A stretch of DNA of 64,000 bases, taken from contig CAVTFN010000003.1 of the NCBI GenBank assembly GCA_963734065.1, positions 372,001-436,000 on the forward strand. The letters are read 5' to 3'. Positions 31,382-40,681 of this stretch are shown here, in pieces. The position numbers and the translations under genes are program-made. The DNA is from DATBLE01 sp963734065. GTDB taxonomy: Bacteria; Actinomycetota; Thermoleophilia; Gaiellales; Gaiellaceae. The notes below the pieces were generated by a model. It made no database searches and had not been told where the DNA came from. It was given only the letters and a program-made list of their open reading frames with translations. Every line of letters starts with the position of its first letter. Within the stretch, counting starts at the first letter, position 1.

Positions 31382-33148
31382 TCAGGTCTTCGTGACGAGA
31401 ACGTCGCCCATGACGAGCAGGTCGAGGCCGCTGCGCTCGAACGTCGACAGGGCGTCCTCGGGCGTCGTCACGATCGGTTCGCCGCGCAGGTTGAACGACG
31501 TGTTCAGCAGCACCGGCGTTCCCGATTTCTCGCCCCACCGGGTGAGCAGCCGGTGGAAACGCGGGTTCCACTCCTCGCGAACGGTCTGGAGGCGGGCGGT
31601 GCCGAAGTGGCTCACCGCCGGCAGTGCGGCTGCGGCCTCGGGCGTCAACCGGTTGATCAGGAGCATGAACCGTGCGGCCGGCTGCTCGACATGCGGCTCC
31701 TCGACGAGCGAGTCGGCGACCTCCTCCGTGGCCACCGGCGCGAACGGGCGGAAAGGCTCCCGGAACTTGATCTTCTCGTTGATCCGCTCCTTCATCTCCG
31801 CACTGCGCGGGTCGGCGATGATGCTGCGGTCGCCGAGCGCACGGGGGCCGAGCTCGAAGCGGCCCTGGAACCAGCCGACCACGTCACCCCGGGCGAGCGC
31901 CTCGACGCTGGCCTCGAGCACCGCCTGCTCGTCGGCGAGCCGGCGATAGGTGACCCCGGGCCGGTCACGGAGCGCTGCCTCCACGTCCCCGCCGTCGTAT
32001 TCGGAGCCCCAGTACGCGTGCTCGAGCTCGGTGCGGCGCGCGTTGCGGAGGACGACGTGCTCGACGTACAGCGCGGCGCCGAGAGCGCCTCCCGAGTCGC
32101 CCGGGGCGGGAGGAATGAAGAGCCGCTCCACCGGCGTCTCGTCGAGGATCTTCCTGTTGGCGAGCACGTTCAGGGCGACGCCGCCCGCGAAGCAGAGGTT
32201 CGGCGAGCCCGTTCGTCTCTGCGCCTCGCGGGCGAGGTTGACCACCGCGCGCTCGGCGATCGCCTGGACGCTCGCGGCGATGTCGGCGTACCTCCGGCTC
32301 CTCGCGAGATCGTCCGCCGAGGCATCGGCCTCCTCCGGTGTCCAGAAGCGCTCGTTCCGCGGCCGCGGCTCGACGCCGAGCAGCTCGAGCAGCTCGTCCG
32401 TGTAGGCGCGCTTCGTCGAGTAGTGGAACGAGAAGTAGGAGAGGTCGAGCCAGAAGCTGCCGTCGTCGTAGAGGTGCAGCACCCGCTCGAGCTCGGGGAC
32501 GAAGCGCGGCTCCCCGTACGCCGCCATCCCCATCACCTTGTACTCACCCTCGTTCACCTCGAAGCCGAGCAGGTCGGTGAGGGCGGAGTAGAAAAGACCG
32601 AGGGAGTGGGGGAAGTCGACCGCCGACTCGATCCGGAGCGAATGCCCGCCGCCGGCCGAGCTCGCCCGTCCGATCGTGGCCGTCGACCATTCGCCGACGC
32701 CGTCGATCGTCATCACCGCGGCCGACTCGAACGGTGAGGGAAAGAACGCACTCGCGGCGTGCGAAACGTGGTGGTCGGTGAAGACCACCCGCTCCGCCGG
32801 GACGCCCGCGAGCTCGCTCAGCCGGCGCCGGATCCCGCGCCGTTCGGTTCGCCAGGCCCGCATCGAGCCGACGAAGGCATCCTCGGCCGGCTTGCCCATC
32901 GCGGCAGCGGTTGTCAGCACGCGCCGGAACTTCACCTCCGGCTGCTCGTAGAAGGCGACGTAGTCGATCGGCCGGCCGCTTGCTCCGGCCGTGCGCAGGC
33001 AGAAGTCGATCGCGAGCGACGGGAACGACGCGTCGTGCTTCCGTCGCGAGAAACGCTCCTCCTCGGCCGCGCAGACGAGCGAGCCGTCGTCCACGAGGGC
33101 GGCGGCGGCGTCGTGGAAGAAGCAGGAGACGCCGAGGACGCGCGCCAC
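31382..33148 (-). CDS. Carbamoyltransferase, NodU/CmcH family
   Basis: A 588-residue two-domain enzyme that moves carbamoyl from carbamoyl phosphate via carbamoyl-AMP to a hydroxyl of a sugar or natural product. The N-terminal Kae1-like domain shows SCFFHDAAAALV, EEERFSRRKHD, DHHVSHAASAFFPSPFE and CFAGGVALN. The C-terminal domain shows GRFELGPRALGDRSI and LNTSFNLRGEPIV. The acceptor is unknown. Its GTG overlaps the stop of the small upstream gene. Confidence 0.92.
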   Translation of the reverse strand: MARVLGVSCFFHDAAAALVDDGSLVCAAEEERFSRRKHDASFPSLAIDFCLRTAGASGRPIDYVAFYEQPEVKFRRVLTTAAAMGKPAEDAFVGSMRAWRTERRGIRRRLSELAGVPAERVVFTDHHVSHAASAFFPSPFESAAVMTIDGVGEWSTATIGRASSAGGGHSLRIESAVDFPHSLGLFYSALTDLLGFEVNEGEYKVMGMAAYGEPRFVPELERVLHLYDDGSFWLDLSYFSFHYSTKRAYTDELLELLGVEPRPRNERFWTPEEADASADDLARSRRYADIAASVQAIAERAVVNLAREAQRRTGSPNLCFAGGVALNVLANRKILDETPVERLFIPPAPGDSGGALGAALYVEHVVLRNARRTELEHAYWGSEYDGGDVEAALRDRPGVTYRRLADEQAVLEASVEALARGDVVGWFQGRFELGPRALGDRSIIADPRSAEMKERINEKIKFREPFRPFAPVATEEVADSLVEEPHVEQPAARFMLLINRLTPEAAAALPAVSHFGTARLQTVREEWNPRFHRLLTRWGEKSGTPVLLNTSFNLRGEPIVTTPEDALSTFERSGLDLLVMGDVLVTKT

Positions 33149-33264
33149 TATTTGGCGTAGTTCGAGTGGTCCGGCCGGCGCAGCCGCAGCGGGTCGCGTC
33201 GGCGAACGATCACGCCCGCCGGCCGCACGACGAGCAGGAACACGAGCCTGAAGGCGCGATCCAT
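33148..33264 (-). CDS. 38-residue SxtJ-like mini-protein
   Basis: From ATG 33264 it reads one hydrophobic segment followed by RRRDPLRLRRPDHSNYAK. This resembles the C-terminal tail of SxtJ-type membrane proteins (GKDPLxLxF....SYW) that accompany carbamoyltransferases elsewhere, but the rest of that protein is absent. The stop shares a base with the carbamoyltransferase GTG. A TACACT box lies 9 nt upstream. The family link is tentative. Confidence 0.5.
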   Translation of the reverse strand: MDRAFRLVFLLVVRPAGVIVRRRDPLRLRRPDHSNYAK

Positions 33265-33273
33265 CAGCGCGTG

Positions 33274-33279
33274 AGTGTA
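33274..33279 (-). promoter_or_regulatory. -10 box TACACT for the mini-protein/carbamoyltransferase operon
   Basis: Minus-strand TACACT ends 9 nt before ATG 33264, with no Shine-Dalgarno site. Confidence 0.45.
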
Positions 33280-33317
33280 GACCCCGATTCGTCTCGTAAC
33301 CGCCAAAGATGTTTTGC

Positions 33318-33323
33318 TAGTGT
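33318..33323 (+). promoter_or_regulatory. -10 box TAGTGT
   Basis: Ends 6 nt before GTG 33330. It is divergent from the carbamoyltransferase operon promoter about 40 nt away. Confidence 0.45.
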
Positions 33324-33329
33324 CGGAGC

Positions 33330-34025
33330 GTGCGCCGGCTCGCCGTGGCTCTTGTCGCACTCCTGCTCGGATCGCTCGCACCGTCGGCGTTCGCGAAGGC
33401 GAAGCCCACGCTGCCACCGGCCGACCGCGCAGCGATCAACCGGACACTCGATGTCTTCGTGCCGGCCGCCGTTGGCCGCCGAGACTCGGCGCGCGCCTGG
33501 CCCCTCGCCACGAGGAAGATGCGGCTCGGGAGCGACAAGGGCGAGTGGAAGAACGGCTTCCTCCCCGTGACCCCGTTCCCCGTGATCGACAGGAGCTTCC
33601 ACGGGTGGACCATCGATACGGCGTCCAGGGATCGCGCAGACATCGTGCTGCTCGTCCACCTGAAGAAAGGCGCACTACTGAGCGCGGTCTCGTTCAACAT
33701 CGCGATGCGCAGGGTCGGCGGTCGCTGGCTCGTCGACTCCGCCGTCCCCGCCGCCACGTTTGCGGCGTCCGGATCCGACTCGAAGATCCTCGCGGCGCCC
33801 GACTTCGGCCCGAACGGCGGCGCGTACTCGAAGGCCGGGCGTCTGTCGGCGCCTCTGTCTGCGAAGTGGGTGCTGATCGTGCCGGGGATCCTCATCGGCC
33901 TAATCATCCTCACTCCGATCGGCGTGATCTTCGGCCACAGGATCAAGGACGGTCGGGTCAGGCGTGAACGTAAGGAGTCGGATCGGGAGCGCGTGTTTAG
34001 AAATCTCCCCGAGCGGCCAAACTAG
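33330..34025 (+). CDS. Membrane-anchored exported protein of unknown function
   Basis: A 231-residue protein with signal peptide (VALVALLLGSLAPSAFAKA), an NTF2-like extracellular part (RTLDVFVPAAVGRRDSARAW at the start, VGGRWLVDSAVP at the end) and a C-terminal membrane helix (about 183-205, VLIVPGILIGLIILTPIGVI) followed by a basic tail. It is anchored with its main domain outside. No named family was recognised. Confidence 0.7.
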   Translation: MRRLAVALVALLLGSLAPSAFAKAKPTLPPADRAAINRTLDVFVPAAVGRRDSARAWPLATRKMRLGSDKGEWKNGFLPVTPFPVIDRSFHGWTIDTASRDRADIVLLVHLKKGALLSAVSFNIAMRRVGGRWLVDSAVPAATFAASGSDSKILAAPDFGPNGGAYSKAGRLSAPLSAKWVLIVPGILIGLIILTPIGVIFGHRIKDGRVRRERKESDRERVFRNLPERPN

Positions 34026-34033
34026 GTTCAGCG

Positions 34034-34127
34034 AAGGGGTGACGCACCTCAACCTCCCTCTCCCGGGAACAACCGGGGCTCGATACTGGGGGAATCATCG
34101 AGCACCGGGCGTCCAGCGTCACCCCTT
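34034..34127 (+). ncRNA. Candidate structured RNA (multibranched)
   Basis: A 12-bp perfect closing stem AAGGGGTGACGC / GCGTCACCCCTT encloses two hairpins: CCCGG-GAACAA-CCGGG (34062-34077) and GCTCGAT...ATCGAGC (34078-34103). It lies in a 278-nt gap with no open reading frame and is followed by a strong terminator-like hairpin. It resembles no RNA family I can name (not SRP, tmRNA, RNase P or 6S). The strand is inferred from the following hairpin and its T-run. Confidence 0.45.
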
Positions 34128-34138
34128 CCATTTCTTGT

Positions 34139-34176
34139 CGAAAAGTCCGGGCGCTTCCGCGCCCGACGACTTTTCG
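34139..34176 (+). terminator. Strong hairpin with A/T-rich base, probable terminator
   Basis: CGAAAAGTC pairs with GACTTTTCG and, inside, CGGGCGC pairs with GCGCCCG around TTCC. This gives 16 bp with a 2-nt bulge. The base has AAAA/TTTT tracts. It probably ends the transcript of the structured RNA or of the upstream gene, and works in both directions. Confidence 0.6.
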
Positions 34177-34246
34177 CCGGTTGAAGTGCGGGGCTGACCG
34201 AGTGCGTTCGTGAGCCGCAGCCGCCGCGTCGGCTGCGGCGGCGGGC

Positions 34247-34276
34247 TGCAGTGACAGGCTTAAGCCTGTCACTGCA
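34247..34276. repeat. Palindromic repeat family 2, copy 2
   Basis: Perfect 30-bp palindrome with half-arm TGCAGTGACAGGCTT, intergenic, 28 nt before tRNA-Leu. Its inner 28 bp are identical to those of the coding copy at 14315-14346. Confidence 0.9.
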
Positions 34277-34303
34277 CTGAGCGCTCTATGCTGATCTGCG
34301 TCC

Positions 34304-34390
34304 GCGGGCGTGGCGAAACTGGCGAGACGCGCCGGGTTTAGGTCCCGGTGGGGCGCGAGTCCCGTGGGGGTTCGAATCCCTCCGCCCGCA
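34304..34390 (+). tRNA. tRNA-Leu (UAG)
   Basis: 87-nt class II tRNA with a long variable arm. Acceptor GCGGGCG/CGCCCGC, anticodon loop TTTAGGT (UAG) and T-loop GTTCGAATC. A TATGCT box lies upstream (34287-34292). Confidence 0.94.
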
Positions 34391-34432
34391 TCCCGCCTCT
34401 GCTACCGCGGCGGCAGCCCATAGTGACGCGGC

Positions 34433-34438
34433 TACGAT
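34433..34438 (+). promoter_or_regulatory. -10 box TACGAT for tig
   Basis: Ends 6 nt before GTG 34445. No Shine-Dalgarno site is seen. Confidence 0.5.
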
Positions 34439-34444
34439 GGCGCC

Positions 34445-35794
34445 GTGCCCGCCCGTGTCGAGGAGTTGCGCGAGAACAAGGTTCGTCTGAGCGTCGACGT
34501 TCCGGCGCACGACATGCAGCACGCGGTCGAGCACGCGGCTTCCGATCTGTCCGCTTCCGTGAAGATCCCGGGCTTCCGCAAGGGCAAGGTGCCGATGCCG
34601 GTGCTGGTCTCGCGGATCGGCAAGGAGCGGCTCTACTCGGAGGCGGTGGAGAGCCACATCGAAGGCTGGTACCGGAACGCGCTCATCGGGACGCGCATCC
34701 GTCCCGTTGCCCGGCCCGAATACGACTACGAGCTGCCGGACAACTCCGACGCCGACTTCAGCTTCACCGCCACCGTCGACGTCCAGCCCACTGTCGAGGT
34801 GGCCGACTGGAAGGGGCTCCAGGTCGGGTACGCAGAGGCGGAGGTTCCGCCCGAGCTCGTCGACCAGCAGATCGAGGCGCTCCGCTTCGCCGTCGCCGAG
34901 CTCGCACCCGCGGATCGGCCGGCCCAGGCGGCGGACACTGTGGTCGTCGACCTCGTCCAGCCCGGCGGCGAGGCGCAGCGCGACTACGTGATCGAGGTCG
35001 GCGCCGGGCGCGTGCTCGAGGAGATCGAGGTCGGGATCCTCGGCATGTCCGCCGGCGAGACCAAGGAGGTCGCCTTCGAGGTCGGCGACGGCCAGACGCA
35101 GACCGTCCAGATCACGCTCAAGGACGTGAAGGAGAAGATCCTCCCGCCGCTCGACGACGACCTGGCCAGAGCGGGCAGCGAGTTCGACACGCTGGCCGAC
35201 CTGCGCGCCGACCTCGAGCACCGGATCGGCGAGCAGATCGAAGAGGAGGCCGAGACTCAGTTCCGCGCGGCTGCCGCCGACGCACTCGTCGACGCCTCGA
35301 ACATCCAGCCTTCCGCAACGCTCGTCGAGGTGCGCACCCGCGAACTCCTCGGCGGTCTCGTCCAGAGCCTCGAGCGCCGGGGGATCTCGGCTGACACCTA
35401 TCTGGCCGTGTCGAATCAAACTCCGCAGCAGCTCGAGGAGCGCCTGCGCGCCGAGGCGGCCCGTTCGGTCGCACGCGAGCTGGCGCTGGAAGCGGTTGCC
35501 GACCAGGCCGGCCTCGACGTCACCGACGACGAGCTGCGCGATTTCGTTCGCGAGAACGCGGAGGCCGAGGGCGACGAGGCGGACGAGGTCGTCGAGCAGC
35601 TGTTCGCGAGCGGACGCCACGAGCTCCTCCGCGAAGACCTGCGGATGCGCAAGGCGCTGGATCTCGTCGTCGCCGAGGTCGAGCGGATCCCGCTCGAGCT
35701 CGCCCAGGCGCGCGAGAAGCTGTGGACGCCCGAAAAAGGAGCGGCCGCTCAAGAGACGAAGCTGTGGACCCCCGGAAGCAAGGAGCCTGCATGA
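34445..35794 (+). CDS. tig: Trigger factor
   Basis: Ribosome-bound chaperone of 449 residues. The N-terminal ribosome-binding domain has the signature VKIPGFRKGKVPMPVL (about 39-54). The middle FKBP-like PPIase domain is about 150-235, and the C-terminal helical chaperone arms follow. It ends with a repeated KLWTPEK/KLWTPGS tail. It is first in the tig-clpP-clpX run, a classical order, and its TGA overlaps the clpP ATG. Confidence 0.95.
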   Translation: MPARVEELRENKVRLSVDVPAHDMQHAVEHAASDLSASVKIPGFRKGKVPMPVLVSRIGKERLYSEAVESHIEGWYRNALIGTRIRPVARPEYDYELPDNSDADFSFTATVDVQPTVEVADWKGLQVGYAEAEVPPELVDQQIEALRFAVAELAPADRPAQAADTVVVDLVQPGGEAQRDYVIEVGAGRVLEEIEVGILGMSAGETKEVAFEVGDGQTQTVQITLKDVKEKILPPLDDDLARAGSEFDTLADLRADLEHRIGEQIEEEAETQFRAAAADALVDASNIQPSATLVEVRTRELLGGLVQSLERRGISADTYLAVSNQTPQQLEERLRAEAARSVARELALEAVADQAGLDVTDDELRDFVRENAEAEGDEADEVVEQLFASGRHELLREDLRMRKALDLVVAEVERIPLELAQAREKLWTPEKGAAAQETKLWTPGSKEPA

Positions 35795-36375
35795 GCCCGT
35801 TGATCCCGATGGTGATCGAGCAGACCTCGCGCGGCGAGCGCGCGTTCGACATCTACTCGCGGCTGCTGAACGAACGCATCATCTTCCTCGGCACGCCGAT
35901 CGACGACCAGATCGCGAACCTGATCGTCGCGCAGCTCTTGCACCTCGAGTCCGAGGATCCCGACAAGGACATCTCGATCTACATCAACTCACCGGGCGGC
36001 TCCGTGTACTCCGGGTTGGCGATCTACGACACGATGCAGTTCATCAAGCCGGACGTGCAGACGATCTGCGTCGGGATCGCGATGAGCATGGGCGCTCTGC
36101 TGCTCGCCGGCGGCACGAAAGGGAAGCGGATGGCGCTGCCGAATGCCAAGATCCTGATCCACCAGGTCTGGGGCGGGTTCCAGGGGCAGGCGACCGACAT
36201 CGAGATCCATGCCCGGGAGACGATCGCCCTCAAGCGGAAGATGGAAGAGATCATGTCCAAGCACACCGACCAGCCGCTCGAGAAGGTCTCGAAGGACATG
36301 GAGCGCGACTACTTCATGAGCTCGGAGGAAGCGAAGGAGTACGGGCTCATCGACCAGGTGATCGAGCACCGCTGA
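35791..36375 (+). CDS. clpP: ATP-dependent Clp protease proteolytic subunit
   Basis: Serine protease subunit of 194 residues. It shows IFLGTPIDDQIANLIVAQLL, YINSPGGSV, the catalytic Ser in GIAMSMGALLLAGG (most ClpPs have AASMGA), the catalytic His in ILIHQVWGG and Asp in RDYFMSSEEAKEYGLID. It forms the barrel that works with ClpX downstream. A clear AAGGAG precedes ATG 35791, which overlaps the tig stop (ATGA). Confidence 0.96.
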   Translation: MSPLIPMVIEQTSRGERAFDIYSRLLNERIIFLGTPIDDQIANLIVAQLLHLESEDPDKDISIYINSPGGSVYSGLAIYDTMQFIKPDVQTICVGIAMSMGALLLAGGTKGKRMALPNAKILIHQVWGGFQGQATDIEIHARETIALKRKMEEIMSKHTDQPLEKVSKDMERDYFMSSEEAKEYGLIDQVIEHR

Positions 36376-36407
36376 GTCGGGGACTAGGCGCGAAAGGGAA
36401 ATCGAGG

Positions 36408-36413
36408 TACAAC
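36408..36413 (+). promoter_or_regulatory. -10-like box TACAAC before clpX
   Basis: Ends 6 nt before ATG 36420. It suggests clpX has its own leaderless start besides read-through from clpP. Confidence 0.4.
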
Positions 36414-36419
36414 GAAGAC

Positions 36420-37700
<1,281 letters not shown>

Positions 37701-37712
37701 CCCCGGCGGAGA

Positions 37713-37740
37713 GCAGCGACAGGCTTGAGCCTGTCACTGC
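37713..37740. repeat. Palindromic repeat family 2, copy 3
   Basis: GCAGCGACAGGCTT-GAGCCTGTCACTGC, a near-perfect palindrome 12 nt after the clpX stop, where it may also act as a terminator. Confidence 0.85.
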
Positions 37741-37796
37741 CGGTCGAAGCTGCGGCGCCGCTTGCGGTAGTCGTTCCGAGGCTCCGGCCGACGTCA

Positions 37797-37802
37797 TAGA
37801 CT
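37797..37802 (+). promoter_or_regulatory. -10 box TAGACT for the MaoC gene
   Basis: Ends 7 nt before GTG 37810. Confidence 0.55.
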
Positions 37803-37809
37803 CGCACGC

Positions 37810-38232
37810 GTGGATCCCGGCGACACCTACGGCCCCAGCGAATGGCTGGAGCTCACGCAGGAGCGGATCGACCGCTTCGCCGAGGCGACCGGTGACGACC
37901 AGTGGATCCACGTCGACCCGGAGAAAGCAGCGCAGGGGCCGTTCGGGACGACGATCGCGCACGGTTTCCTGACGCTCTCGCTGCTGGTCAAGTTCCAGTA
38001 CGAGGTGCGGCCGGAGCGCGGCGAGTTCCGGATGGGGATCAACTACGGCGTGAACAAGGTCCGCTTTCCGGCGCCGGTGCCGGTCGGCAGCCGCATCCGC
38101 GCGCACTTCGAGATCCTCGAGGTCACCGACGTCGAGGGCGGCATCCAGGTGGTGACGAAGGGCACGGTCGAGCGCGAGGGCGAGGAGAAGCCGGTCTGCG
38201 TCGCCGAGATGGTCTCGCGGCACTACAAGTAA
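37810..38232 (+). CDS. MaoC-like (R)-enoyl-CoA hydratase
   Basis: A 140-residue single hot-dog domain. It has ATGDDQWIHVDPEKA and the catalytic GPFGTTIAHGFLTLSL, carrying the Asp/His pair of the hydratase 2 motif. It hydrates trans-2-enoyl-CoA in fatty acid or PHA metabolism. It stands alone, followed by REP copy c and a convergent GntR gene. Confidence 0.9.
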   Translation: MDPGDTYGPSEWLELTQERIDRFAEATGDDQWIHVDPEKAAQGPFGTTIAHGFLTLSLLVKFQYEVRPERGEFRMGINYGVNKVRFPAPVPVGSRIRAHFEILEVTDVEGGIQVVTKGTVEREGEEKPVCVAEMVSRHYK

Positions 38233-38319
38233 GGTCTGACCCCGGAGGGGTCTGACCCCGGCGGATCGTGCCGCGACCGTTTCGATGGGGACAGTCCCCG
38301 TTCGGGGACAGTCCCTACC
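38233..38319. repeat. REP-like composite repeat family 1, copy c (inverted)
   Basis: Opposite orientation to copies a and b: GGTCTGACCCCGGAGGGG first, then GGGGACAGTCCCCGTTCGGGGACAGTCCC and TACC. It occupies the whole gap between the MaoC and GntR genes, so it can serve as terminator for both. Confidence 0.85.
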
Positions 38320-39041
38320 TAGGCCGAGCGGAGCTCTCCCGGAGAACGCTCCTGCACCTGGTCGAGGATCGTCTCCAGCATCCGGCCGGAGGAGAGCACG
38401 TGCTCGCGCGCGAGCAGGCGCGCCCCGGAGGCGCTCCGGGCGGCGATCGCCTCGCGGATCGCCCGGTGTTGCAGGTCGTTCTGCTCGTACAGGTGGTCGA
38501 TGTCGAGGCCGGCGGCCCAGACGACGTGCGAGAAGAAGCTGCGTCGCGCGCTCTTCGCCAGCCGCTCGACGAACGGTGCGTCGGCGGCCGCGTAGATCAC
38601 GTCGTGGAAGGCGTGGTTGGCGGACACCCAGCTCGCCACCAGCGCGCCGTCCTGCGTGCCCTCGCGTGATCGGCGCCTGAGCTCGAGCGTCAGCTTCGCG
38701 AAGCGCTTCTCGGCCTCGTCGAGCCCCGCCAGACCGTCGGCGGTGATGCGCGGTGTGGCCAGCTCCGTCGCCAGGCTCTCGAGCTCGGCCCGGACGAGGA
38801 ACGCCTCGCGCAGCTCCTCGCGCGAGAGCGTCCGTACGCGGACGCCGCGGTTCGGGACGAACGAGACCAGTCCGAGCGCGGCCAGCCGCCGCAGCGCCTC
38901 CCGGACCGGCGTGCGCGAAACCTGGTACTGCTCCGAGAGCTGCTCCTGGCGCAGCACCGTCCCCGGCGCGATCTCGCCGGAGACGATCGCCTCCTCGAGC
39001 GCGAGCGCGAGATCGTCGGCCTTCGTGCCGACCGGTGCCAT
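38319..39041 (-). CDS. GntR family regulator, FCD (FadR) subfamily
   Basis: A 240-residue repressor or activator. The N-terminal winged helix has EQLSEQYQVSRTPVREALRRL. The C-terminal FCD domain binds a carboxylate and carries HAFHDVIYAAA and LQHRAIREAIAARS. It lies two genes downstream of aceA on the same strand. GGATCC palindromes in front of aceA may be its operators, which would make it a regulator of the glyoxylate shunt, but this is inference. TAGACT lies 7 nt upstream of ATG 39041. Confidence 0.88.
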   Translation of the reverse strand: MAPVGTKADDLALALEEAIVSGEIAPGTVLRQEQLSEQYQVSRTPVREALRRLAALGLVSFVPNRGVRVRTLSREELREAFLVRAELESLATELATPRITADGLAGLDEAEKRFAKLTLELRRRSREGTQDGALVASWVSANHAFHDVIYAAADAPFVERLAKSARRSFFSHVVWAAGLDIDHLYEQNDLQHRAIREAIAARSASGARLLAREHVLSSGRMLETILDQVQERSPGELRSA

Positions 39042-39060
39042 GCGGGTCAGTCTACGGCGG

Positions 39061-39300
39061 TCAGCCGGCAGCAGGTGCGACCGCGTACGTGCAGTCGTCG
39101 ATGCGCACCGGGACGAACGGCAGCTGTCGCGCGCCGATCCAGCCCTCGATCGCATGGGCGAGCTGCCCTTCGTCGCAGTCCTCGACCTGCACCGCGAGGT
39201 GCTCGTCGTCGTCGACGAGCTCGGCGGACAGGCCCTGCTCGGCCAGTGCAGCGATCAGCTCCGGGCCGTCGGATTCCCTGGTCAGCTCAACGGTCGACAT
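39061..39300 (-). CDS. Small hypothetical protein downstream of aceA
   Basis: A 79-residue, acidic soluble protein with alternating helix and strand (PELIAALAEQGLSAELVDDD and EGQLAHAIEGWIGARQLPFV). An AGAGGAG site precedes ATG 39300, which is 12 nt from the aceA stop, so it is very likely co-transcribed with aceA. No family was recognised. Confidence 0.65.
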   Translation of the reverse strand: MSTVELTRESDGPELIAALAEQGLSAELVDDDEHLAVQVEDCDEGQLAHAIEGWIGARQLPFVPVRIDDCTYAVAPAAG

Positions 39301-39312
39301 CGCGTGCTCCTC

Positions 39313-40569
39313 TCAGTGGGTGGCGGCGAACTGCGCTTCCTCGGTCGAGCCGGTCAGGGCGAGCGTCGATGCTTGCCCGCCGGAGACTGCCTCGACCACG
39401 CGGTCGAAGTAGCCGGCGCCGACCTCGCGCTGGTGTCGGGTCGCGGTGTAGCCGTCCTCCTCGAGCGCGAACTCCTGCTCCTGCAGCTCGACATAGGCGG
39501 ACATGCCCCGCTCCGCGTAGCCGCGGGCGAGCTCGAACATCCCCGCGTTGAGCGAGTGGAAGCCGGCGAGGGTGACGAACTGGTAGCGGTAGCCGAGCTC
39601 GGCGAGCGTCTCGCGGAACGACGCGATCTCCGCGTCCTCGAGGTGCTGCCGCCAGTTGAACGACGGCGAGCAGTTGTAGGCGAACAGCTTGCCCGGGAAC
39701 CGCTCGTGCACCGCCTGCGCGAACTCGCGCGCCTCTCCGAGGTCGGGTGTCGAGGTCTCGAACCAGATCAGGTCGGCGTACGGCGCATATGCCAGGGCGC
39801 GGGCGATCGCGGACTCGAGCCCGGCGCGGATACGGAAGAACCCCTCCGGCGTGCGCTCGCCGGTGACGAACTCGGCGTCGGCCTCGTCCACGTCGCTGGT
39901 CAGCAGGGACGCGGACAGTGCGTCGGTGCGGGCGACCAGGACGGTGGGCACGCCGCCGACGTCGGCCGCCAGCCTGGCGGCCGAGAGCGTCCGCACGAAC
40001 TGGCTCGTGGGCACGAGCACCTTCCCGCCGAGGTGGCCGCATTTCTTCTCCGAGGCGAGCTGGTCCTCGAAATGCACCCCCGAGGCGCCCGCCTCGATCA
40101 TCGCCTTCATCAGCTCGAACGCGTTCAGCGGGCCGCCGAAGCCGGCCTCGGCGTCGGCGACGATCGGCGCGAGCCAGTACGTCCCGTTCCGCTCCTCCGC
40201 GTGGTCGATCTGGTCGGCGCGCAGCAGGGCGTTGTTCAATCGTCGTACCAGAGCGGGAGCGGACGTAGCTGCATAGAGGCTCTGGTCCGGGTAGGTGTGG
40301 CCGTTGAGGTTCGCGTCGGCGGCGACCTGCCAGCCGGACAGGTAGATCGACTTCAGGCCGGCCTTGACCATCTGCACGGCCTGGCCGCCGGTCATCGCGC
40401 CCAGCGCCGGGACGCACGGCTCGGAGTGGAGGAGGCGCCACAGCCGCTCCGCGCCGAGCCGAGCGAGCGTGTGCTCGACCTGCACGGAGCCACGCAGCCG
40501 CTCGACGTCCTCGGGGGCGTACGTCCGCTCGACCCCGGCCCAGCGGTCGGGGCCATGCCCGTTGCGCAT
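39313..40569 (-). CDS. aceA: Isocitrate lyase
   Basis: A 418-residue first enzyme of the glyoxylate shunt. It shows SIYLSGWQVAADAN, PIVADAEAGFGG, the catalytic SEKKCGHLGGKVLVPT loop, IARTD-like VLVARTDA and FAYNCSPSFNW. Malate synthase is not in the window. Its upstream region (40570-40811) is divergent from valS and holds the GGATCC sites. Confidence 0.96.
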   Translation of the reverse strand: MRNGHGPDRWAGVERTYAPEDVERLRGSVQVEHTLARLGAERLWRLLHSEPCVPALGAMTGGQAVQMVKAGLKSIYLSGWQVAADANLNGHTYPDQSLYAATSAPALVRRLNNALLRADQIDHAEERNGTYWLAPIVADAEAGFGGPLNAFELMKAMIEAGASGVHFEDQLASEKKCGHLGGKVLVPTSQFVRTLSAARLAADVGGVPTVLVARTDALSASLLTSDVDEADAEFVTGERTPEGFFRIRAGLESAIARALAYAPYADLIWFETSTPDLGEAREFAQAVHERFPGKLFAYNCSPSFNWRQHLEDAEIASFRETLAELGYRYQFVTLAGFHSLNAGMFELARGYAERGMSAYVELQEQEFALEEDGYTATRHQREVGAGYFDRVVEAVSGGQASTLALTGSTEEAQFAATH

Positions 40570-40681
40570 GCGGCTCCTCTCTTACTCGTTGTCGTGGTCG
40601 CGCTCGCAGAAGTCGGGACACGTGCACTCCGCGAGCGAGGCGGTCGGAACTGCGCCGTGTCTGGGATACGAGTTCAAGTGA

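Noticed and set aside
34034..34127. Assignment of the structured RNA to SRP, tmRNA, 6S or RNase P
   Set aside because: None of the conserved sequence blocks of these RNAs is present, so it is left unnamed.
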